Shown here piece after piece: positions 59,429 through 64,000 of a stretch of 64,000 nucleotides of DNA (its first letter is position 1; the number at the start of each line of letters is the position of its first letter). The stretch comes from Pseudoduganella namucuonensis (GTDB taxonomy: Bacteria > Pseudomonadota > Gammaproteobacteria > Burkholderiales > Burkholderiaceae_D): positions 194,416 to 258,415 of the forward strand of contig NZ_FPBO01000001.1 of the NCBI RefSeq assembly GCF_900116645.1, given 5' to 3'. The notes under the pieces were generated by a model that ran no database searches, had not been told where the DNA came from, and saw nothing but the letters and a program-made list of their open reading frames with translations. The position numbers were made by a program, and so were the translations under genes.

Positions 59429-60273
59429 TGCTGGCCCTCCGGCTTGAACTCGCCGGCGATCTCGGGAATGGCCGCCTTCAGTTCCCGCTCCACCATGCGC
59501 GCGAACAGCGCCGCGCCCTTGGCGCCGAGGTGGGTGCGGTCGAAGCTGGTCTTGGCCGCGCCGGCGGGCTCGATGTTCGCCATCGCGGCGCCCGCGGCGA
59601 CGGGCGTGCCGGGGAGGACGGCGGGCGCCTTGTAGTTGGCCGGACGCGGCTCCATCGCCAGCGTGTCCGCCTCGTCCTGGCCCATGGCTTGCACGGCGGC
59701 GTGGCTGTCGGCGTTCAGGTCCAGCAGCGGCGCCTTTTCCTGCGCAGCGACCTTGCGGGTCGCGTCGGCCCAGGGCTGGAGGTTGTTCTCCAACACGCCA
59801 TCCTTGAAGGTGCGCCGGGTCAGTGGCGTCAGCAGCACGGGCACGCCGCCCAGCGCCTTCACTTCCTGCGCGTAGCGCGCGATATTGACGGGGAATTCGG
59901 TGGCCAGGTCGGTGGAGCGGCCCGGCTTGCCCGGCTGGTCGTTGTGGCCGAACTGGATCAGCACATAGGTGGCGCGATAGGCGGCGCTGCCGCGCAGCAG
60001 GCCTTGCACCTCGTCCCAGCGGCCCTCGGCGCGGAAGCTGGCGGAGCTGCGGCCGCCGCGCGCCAGGTTGATGCAGGTGTCGCCGCGCGAGATGCGCGCG
60101 CACAGCGCGTCGCCGTAGCCGCTGTTGTTGGCCATGGTGGAGTCGCCCACCAGGATGAAGCGGACGGGTTTTTTCTCGACGGCCGGCGCGGCGTTCTGCG
60201 CCGAGGCCACGCCCGCTTGCAGCGCGAGCGCCGTTGCCGCCAGTGCCGCCGCGGCGGCGAGTTGTTGTCTCAT
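59425..60273 (-). CDS. Secreted SGNH esterase, rhamnogalacturonan acetylesterase-like
   Basis: A 282-residue exported esterase. The signal peptide is MRQQLAAAAALAATALALQAGVASA. SGNH blocks are FILVGDSTMANN (Ser nucleophile), NLARGGRSSASF (Gly), LIQFGHNDQPGK (Asn) and SFDRTHLGAKGAALFA (Asp/His). The arrangement and length match CE12 enzymes that remove acetyl groups from pectin backbones. It overlaps the pectinesterase gene by 4 bp, so demethylation and deacetylation are produced together. Confidence 0.9.
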   Translation of the reverse strand: MRQQLAAAAALAATALALQAGVASAQNAAPAVEKKPVRFILVGDSTMANNSGYGDALCARISRGDTCINLARGGRSSASFRAEGRWDEVQGLLRGSAAYRATYVLIQFGHNDQPGKPGRSTDLATEFPVNIARYAQEVKALGGVPVLLTPLTRRTFKDGVLENNLQPWADATRKVAAQEKAPLLDLNADSHAAVQAMGQDEADTLAMEPRPANYKAPAVLPGTPVAAGAAMANIEPAGAAKTSFDRTHLGAKGAALFARMVERELKAAIPEIAGEFKPEGQQ

Positions 60274-60355
60274 GGTTGTCCTTGTTTGAAAGTGCGTTCT
60301 TCGATGGATAAGGTGACGCGGCCGGCGGCGCGGCCTGCCGCGCCGCCGCCGTGCG

Positions 60356-63067
60356 TCAGAAATTATAGGTCGCGCGAAGATTGTAGGCACGTCCCACCGG
60401 GCTGGCCGCGCTGCTCAGGTAGCCGAAGGAATAGCCGCTGTGGTTGGTCACCGGCGGGTTCTTGTCGAACAGGTTGGTCACGCCGGCCACGATCTGCACG
60501 TTCTTGATGCCCTTGTAGGTCGCGGTCAGGTTCCACACCTTGTAGGCCTCGATGTCGCGCCAGTACTGCTGCGCCACCAGGTTCTGGTCCTCGTACGAGG
60601 AGTTGTAGTTCTGCGTCGCCTGCGCCGACCAGTCGCCCTTGGCCCAGGACAGTTTCAACGTGTGCTTCCAGCGGTAGGTGATGATGGGGAAGCTGCTGGT
60701 GGTGCCGTTGCTGGCCAGGCCGAAGCGGCCGACGTTGGACACGAAGGGGCTGTCCGCCTCCAGCTGGTTGTCGAACTGCGTCAGGTAGGTGCCGTCCAGC
60801 TGCACTTTGAAGTCGCCGGCCACGTTGCGCGGGAAGGCGTAGGTGGCCGAGATGTCGACGCCGGCGGCCTTCTGGCCGCCCAGGTTCATGGTCACGTTGC
60901 GGATGTAGTTGATGGTGCGGTCGGCGTTGCGCACCACCAGGTGCGCGTATTTGTCCGGGTACAGGAAGTACACCTGCTGCGGCAGGTTGGCCAGCATGTC
61001 GGTCATGCGCACGTTCCAGTAGTCGGCCGACACGGTCAGGGACTTCATCGGCTCGAACACGGCGCCCAGGGTCCAGCCGCGCGACTTCTCCGGTTTCAGG
61101 TCGGCGTTGGAGCCCACCTGCACCGGCAGCGTGACGTTGCAGACCTCGGAGGCCACATAGCCGGGCAGCGCCTTGCCGGTGCCGGCCGCGCCGGGCGTGC
61201 CGCCGGGGCACAGCACCGGGTCGTCCCAGCGCGCGGAGGTGCGGCCGGTGGCGCCGGGCAGGCGGTAGCCGTAGGCGTCGAACAGGGTCGGCGCGCGGAA
61301 GCCGGTGTTGGCCGAGCCGCGGAACATCATGCTCTTGGTCGGCTCCCAGCGGAAGCTGACCTTGGGGTTGACGGTGTTGCCGAAGTCGCTGAAGTAGTCG
61401 TCGCGGGCGGCGAAGTTCACGTTCAGCGTCTTGGTCAGCGGCATGTCCAGCTCGACGTGGGCGGCCACCACGTTGCGCGCGCCCTCGCCGTGCGAGGCGG
61501 TCGAGTTCAGGTAGGTGACCTCGTTCTGGATCGCCAGCTTGTCGTCGCGCGTGGTGTCGCGGTGCAGGTCGCCGCCGATGGCGACGGTCATCGGGCCGCC
61601 GGACAGCTGCATCAATTCGCGGCTGGCGCTGATGTCCACGCCGGTGAAGGTGCTCTTGGAGTCGCGGTTCTTCTGGCCGTCCACGGACACCGATTTCAGG
61701 TAGTCCAGGCCGGCCTGGTCCTGCAGGCCGAAGGGATTGAGCGCGCCGGACTTCAGGCCGTCCAGCAGGCCCTGGCCGCGGAAGAAGCCGTTCTGGTAGT
61801 GGTTTTCGCGCTCGCTCACGCCGAGCACCAGGCCGGTGCGCACGTCCCACTCGCCGAAGCGGTTCTCGTCGCTGACGGCCAGGCGCTGGTTGACCTGCGT
61901 GTCCTTCTGCACGGCCGCGCCGTAGTCGGCCACGGCCCAGGTCACGGTGAGCGGGGCGTTGTTCAGGCCCGTCATGGCGGGCACGCCGCCGCTGGCGCCG
62001 GGGTACCACTTGCTGGTGGACGGCAGGCTGGCGGTCACGCCGTTGACGGCCACCGCGTTGGTGGGATTGCGGGCCGCGAAGATCGAGGCCTGGCCGCGCA
62101 CGTAGTCGATGGTCAGCGTGTGGTCGTCGTTGAAGCGCTTGGTGCCGCGCGCGTAGAAGGTCACGCGCTCGTTGGCGTGCAGCGCGGTGCCGTATTCGTT
62201 GTTGTTCAGGATGCAGCTGGTGCCGCCGCCGACGATGGAGTAGGGCGCCTGGCAGCCGGTGGCGAAGTAGGGGTTGCGGGCGGTGCGGTTGGCCGCGGTG
62301 GTGAAGTTGGCCGGGGTGGCGTTGCCGCCGCTGCCCAGGGTGGGCGAGCGGCCGATGCTGGTCAGCAGTTCGGCGGAACTCAGGTCGGCGCGGTCGCGCG
62401 CGTTCAGGCGGCTGCGGCGGTGCGCGTCGATGGTGGCGTACACGTTCCAGCCGTCGGTGGCCAGGCTGCCCAGGCCGTAGGTGACGGACACGCGCTGCTC
62501 GTCGCCGCCGCCCTTGCGCTCCGGTTCGATGTACTGGGCGGTGACGGAGCCGCCCTGCACGTCGCGCTTGGTGATGAAGTTGACCACGCCGCCGATGGCG
62601 TCCGAGCCGTAGATGGAGGAGGCGCCGTCGCGCAGGATCTCGACACGCGACAGGGCGCTCATCGGGATCACGTCCAGGTTGGCGTAGCCGTCCGAGATCG
62701 CCTCGTTGGCCAGGCGGCGGCCGTTCAGCAGCACCAGGGTGCGGTTCACGCCCAGGCCGCGCAGGTTGATGTTGGTGCCCGAGCCGGCGTTGGACGGCGC
62801 CAGCGAGGCCGATTGCGGCAGCGCCATCATCACGTCGGCCAGCGTGGTCATGCCGCGCTCGGCGAATTCCTCGGCCTTGATGGTCGATACCGGCAGCGCC
62901 GCCTCGCTGGCCAGGCGCTTGATGCTGGAGCCGGTGACCTCGACGCGGGTCATGTTGTCCTGGGCGTGGACCTGCGCGGCGCCCGTCAGCGTCAGGACCG
63001 CGATGGCGATGGAGGTGAGCAGTGGGCGTGGCTGGGCCGCGAGGCACTGGCTGGTGTGCTTGGTCAT
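60356..63067 (-). CDS. TonB-dependent receptor for pectin fragments
   Basis: A 903-residue outer-membrane receptor. Signal peptide about 1-36 (PLLTSIAIAVLTLTGAAQVHAQ), plug about 40-180 (VEVTGSSIKRLASEAALPVSTIKAEEFAERGMTTLADVM, LNGRRLANEAISDG, RVEILRDGASSIYGSDAIGGVVNFIT) and a barrel ending NLRATYNF. The SSIKR/ALPV text belongs to the carbohydrate-type receptors of Massilia, Caulobacter and Xanthomonas. Lying between the GntR regulator and three pectinolytic genes, it probably imports oligogalacturonides. It is 82 bp upstream of the esterase gene. Confidence 0.93.
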   Translation of the reverse strand: MTKHTSQCLAAQPRPLLTSIAIAVLTLTGAAQVHAQDNMTRVEVTGSSIKRLASEAALPVSTIKAEEFAERGMTTLADVMMALPQSASLAPSNAGSGTNINLRGLGVNRTLVLLNGRRLANEAISDGYANLDVIPMSALSRVEILRDGASSIYGSDAIGGVVNFITKRDVQGGSVTAQYIEPERKGGGDEQRVSVTYGLGSLATDGWNVYATIDAHRRSRLNARDRADLSSAELLTSIGRSPTLGSGGNATPANFTTAANRTARNPYFATGCQAPYSIVGGGTSCILNNNEYGTALHANERVTFYARGTKRFNDDHTLTIDYVRGQASIFAARNPTNAVAVNGVTASLPSTSKWYPGASGGVPAMTGLNNAPLTVTWAVADYGAAVQKDTQVNQRLAVSDENRFGEWDVRTGLVLGVSERENHYQNGFFRGQGLLDGLKSGALNPFGLQDQAGLDYLKSVSVDGQKNRDSKSTFTGVDISASRELMQLSGGPMTVAIGGDLHRDTTRDDKLAIQNEVTYLNSTASHGEGARNVVAAHVELDMPLTKTLNVNFAARDDYFSDFGNTVNPKVSFRWEPTKSMMFRGSANTGFRAPTLFDAYGYRLPGATGRTSARWDDPVLCPGGTPGAAGTGKALPGYVASEVCNVTLPVQVGSNADLKPEKSRGWTLGAVFEPMKSLTVSADYWNVRMTDMLANLPQQVYFLYPDKYAHLVVRNADRTINYIRNVTMNLGGQKAAGVDISATYAFPRNVAGDFKVQLDGTYLTQFDNQLEADSPFVSNVGRFGLASNGTTSSFPIITYRWKHTLKLSWAKGDWSAQATQNYNSSYEDQNLVAQQYWRDIEAYKVWNLTATYKGIKNVQIVAGVTNLFDKNPPVTNHSGYSFGYLSSAASPVGRAYNLRATYNF

Positions 63068-63158
63068 GGTGTCGTCTCTGGTTGTTTTAAAAAAGGTCGC
63101 GCGGCCGGGAGTCGGCCGCGATGGTTGCGGGTTCTGGTATCCGGTTTATGGCGCGGGG

Positions 63159-63863
63159 CTATCCCCGCGAGAAGGTCCGGGTCACGCGCTCCAAGTGGGA
63201 GCGCATGGCCTTCCTGGCGGCGGCCGGGTCGTGCGCGGCGATGGCCTCCAGGATGCGGCGGTGGTCCTTCAGCGTCTCCTGGCGCAGCTCCTCGGTCTGG
63301 AAGTGCTCCTTCAGCTTGTGCCACAGGCGGCCGCGCTGGTCCCACAGGTAGTTCAGCGATCCCACCAGCGCGCTGTTGCCGGTGGCGCGGGCGATGGCCA
63401 GGTGGAAGTTGCGGTCGGCCTGCTCGTTGCTGGACTTGTTGGCGTGGCTGGCCTCCATCTCCAGCACCGCCTGCAGGATGGCGTCCACCGCGCCGTCGGT
63501 CGCCACGCGGGCGGCGATGGCGGCGATTTCGGCCTCGATCATGCGGCGCGCGGACAGCACCTCGAACGGGCCGGCGCCCGCCTCCGGCAGCGCGATGTCC
63601 GGCTCGGCGCGGGAACTGACGTAGACGCCGGAGCCGCCGCGCACCTCGATCACGCCGCCCAGTTCCAGCGCGATCAGCGCCTCCCGCAGCGAGGCGCGGC
63701 TGACACTGAGCTTGGTGGCCAGGTCGCGTTCGGAGGGCAGCCGCTCGCCGGCGTGGATGCCCTCGTCCAGGATCAGCCGCTGGATGCGGTCGGCGACCAG
63801 ACGGTACAGCCGGGGCTCGTGGCTGGCTGCGTCGTGCGGCGTATGTGTCTTCTTCTGGATCAA
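63159..63863 (-). CDS. FadR-subfamily GntR regulator of the pectinolytic genes
   Basis: A 234-residue regulator. The winged helix-turn-helix is at about 20-85 (GERLPSERDLATKLSVSRASLREALIALELGGVIEVRGGSGVYVS) and the FCD domain at about 95-225 (EADRNFHLAIARATGN-type block, EAIAAHDPAAARKAMRSHL). It resembles UxuR/LldR-type regulators in the SVSRASLREAL helix. Three TGGTCAGGCCA-type sites stand before its own gene and three before the pectate lyase, so it probably controls both and itself. It is the first gene of the minus-strand series ending in the polygalacturonase. Confidence 0.93.
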   Translation of the reverse strand: MIQKKTHTPHDAASHEPRLYRLVADRIQRLILDEGIHAGERLPSERDLATKLSVSRASLREALIALELGGVIEVRGGSGVYVSSRAEPDIALPEAGAGPFEVLSARRMIEAEIAAIAARVATDGAVDAILQAVLEMEASHANKSSNEQADRNFHLAIARATGNSALVGSLNYLWDQRGRLWHKLKEHFQTEELRQETLKDHRRILEAIAAHDPAAARKAMRSHLERVTRTFSRG

Positions 63864-63897
63864 GATGTGTCCCCGGTGTCGTTGCTTTTTTGCGATC

Positions 63898-63949
63898 TGG
63901 TCAGGCCATTCTAAGGTGGTCAGGCCAAATAATCAATCTGGACTAGCCA
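63898..63949. promoter_or_regulatory. Three TGG-type operators upstream of the second GntR gene
   Basis: TGGTCAGGCCA at 63898-63908 and 63917-63927 (identical), and the variant TGGACTAGCCA at 63939-63949. They lie 35-86 bases upstream of the GntR start at 63863. A divergent gene probably begins beyond the right edge and would share them. Bases 63950-64000 show no gene. Confidence 0.7.
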
Positions 63950-64000
63950 AATTTTTCATAATCTGCCATACTCGTTTGAACGGGAAACAACAGCAAGTAA

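Noticed and set aside
60440..63619. 1059-codon plus-strand frame opposite the TonB receptor and GntR genes
   Set aside because: The antisense genes have clear domains and signal peptides; this frame has only Val/Gly/His/Gln-rich shadow text.
50176..64000. Recently acquired genomic island
   Set aside because: I saw no integrase, tRNA attachment site or direct repeats, and base composition looks like the rest of the window, so horizontal transfer of the pectin genes is not supported.

Overview
The window is about 64 kb of GC-rich DNA with dense, ordinary bacterial gene packing. Gene content points to a betaproteobacterium of the Oxalobacteraceae (Massilia/Duganella-like): a ctaC-D-G-E cytochrome oxidase operon with Surf1, Sco, CtaA and CtaB, PilT/PilU retraction ATPases, OxyR beside ubiA, RAYT/REP elements built on GGGGTCAGACCCC, and many multidomain sensor proteins. 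The family assignment is an inference from gene content and order, not from a database search. I found no rRNA, tRNA, CRISPR array, prophage or plasmid functions.

Layout. 1-5.0 kb: the N-terminus of a membrane sensor, an HD-GYP response regulator and an MHYT hybrid kinase. 5.1-9.5 kb: glutathione peroxidase, pilU and pilT, then divergent yggS-proC. 9.5-18.8 kb: porin, DUF883 protein, ubiA, oxyR, a second pilU-like gene, rfaE2, a DUF421 protein, a RAYT transposase unit with 47-bp inverted ends, trmL, comF and a BioC-like methyltransferase. 19.1-28.1 kb: one block for cytochrome c oxidase, its copper and heme A supply and its assembly factors. 28.2-33.6 kb: AI-2E permease, an H-NOX/PAS-GGDEF-EAL pair, a Cache-like periplasmic protein and a CorC-type protein. 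33.7-34.8 kb: the wreck of an ABC exporter operon. 34.8-38.8 kb: NhaR-like regulator divergent from a tellurium/chemical-stress cluster (DUF475, TerD, AIM24-like, TerD). 39-40.5 kb: SUI1-like protein and an SPFH protein paired with a ribbon-helix-helix protein.

40.5-48.6 kb is the most unusual block: four minus-strand genes encoding a TonB-dependent receptor, a YfiR-like periplasmic protein, a hybrid kinase whose input looks like the CHASE8-HAMP module of YfiN, and a REC-GAF-GGDEF-EAL-REC protein. The first three are joined by 4-bp ATGA overlaps and the fourth follows after 2 bp. The YfiR/YfiN input logic appears to have been rewired to a phosphorelay with a c-di-GMP output, with an outer-membrane receptor at its head.

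50-64 kb is a pectin/galacturonate island. A GntR regulator, kdgD, a ketoglutarate-semialdehyde dehydrogenase-like gene and an SMP-30 lactonase share TTGTAC-type operators. A second GntR gene followed by a TonB receptor, an SGNH acetylesterase, a pectinesterase and a Tat-exported polygalacturonase, plus a convergent pectate lyase, share TGGTCAGGCCA-type sites. Extracellular depolymerisation and intracellular oxidation thus appear to be under separate regulators. Uronate dehydrogenase and galactarate dehydratase are not in the window and may lie to the right.
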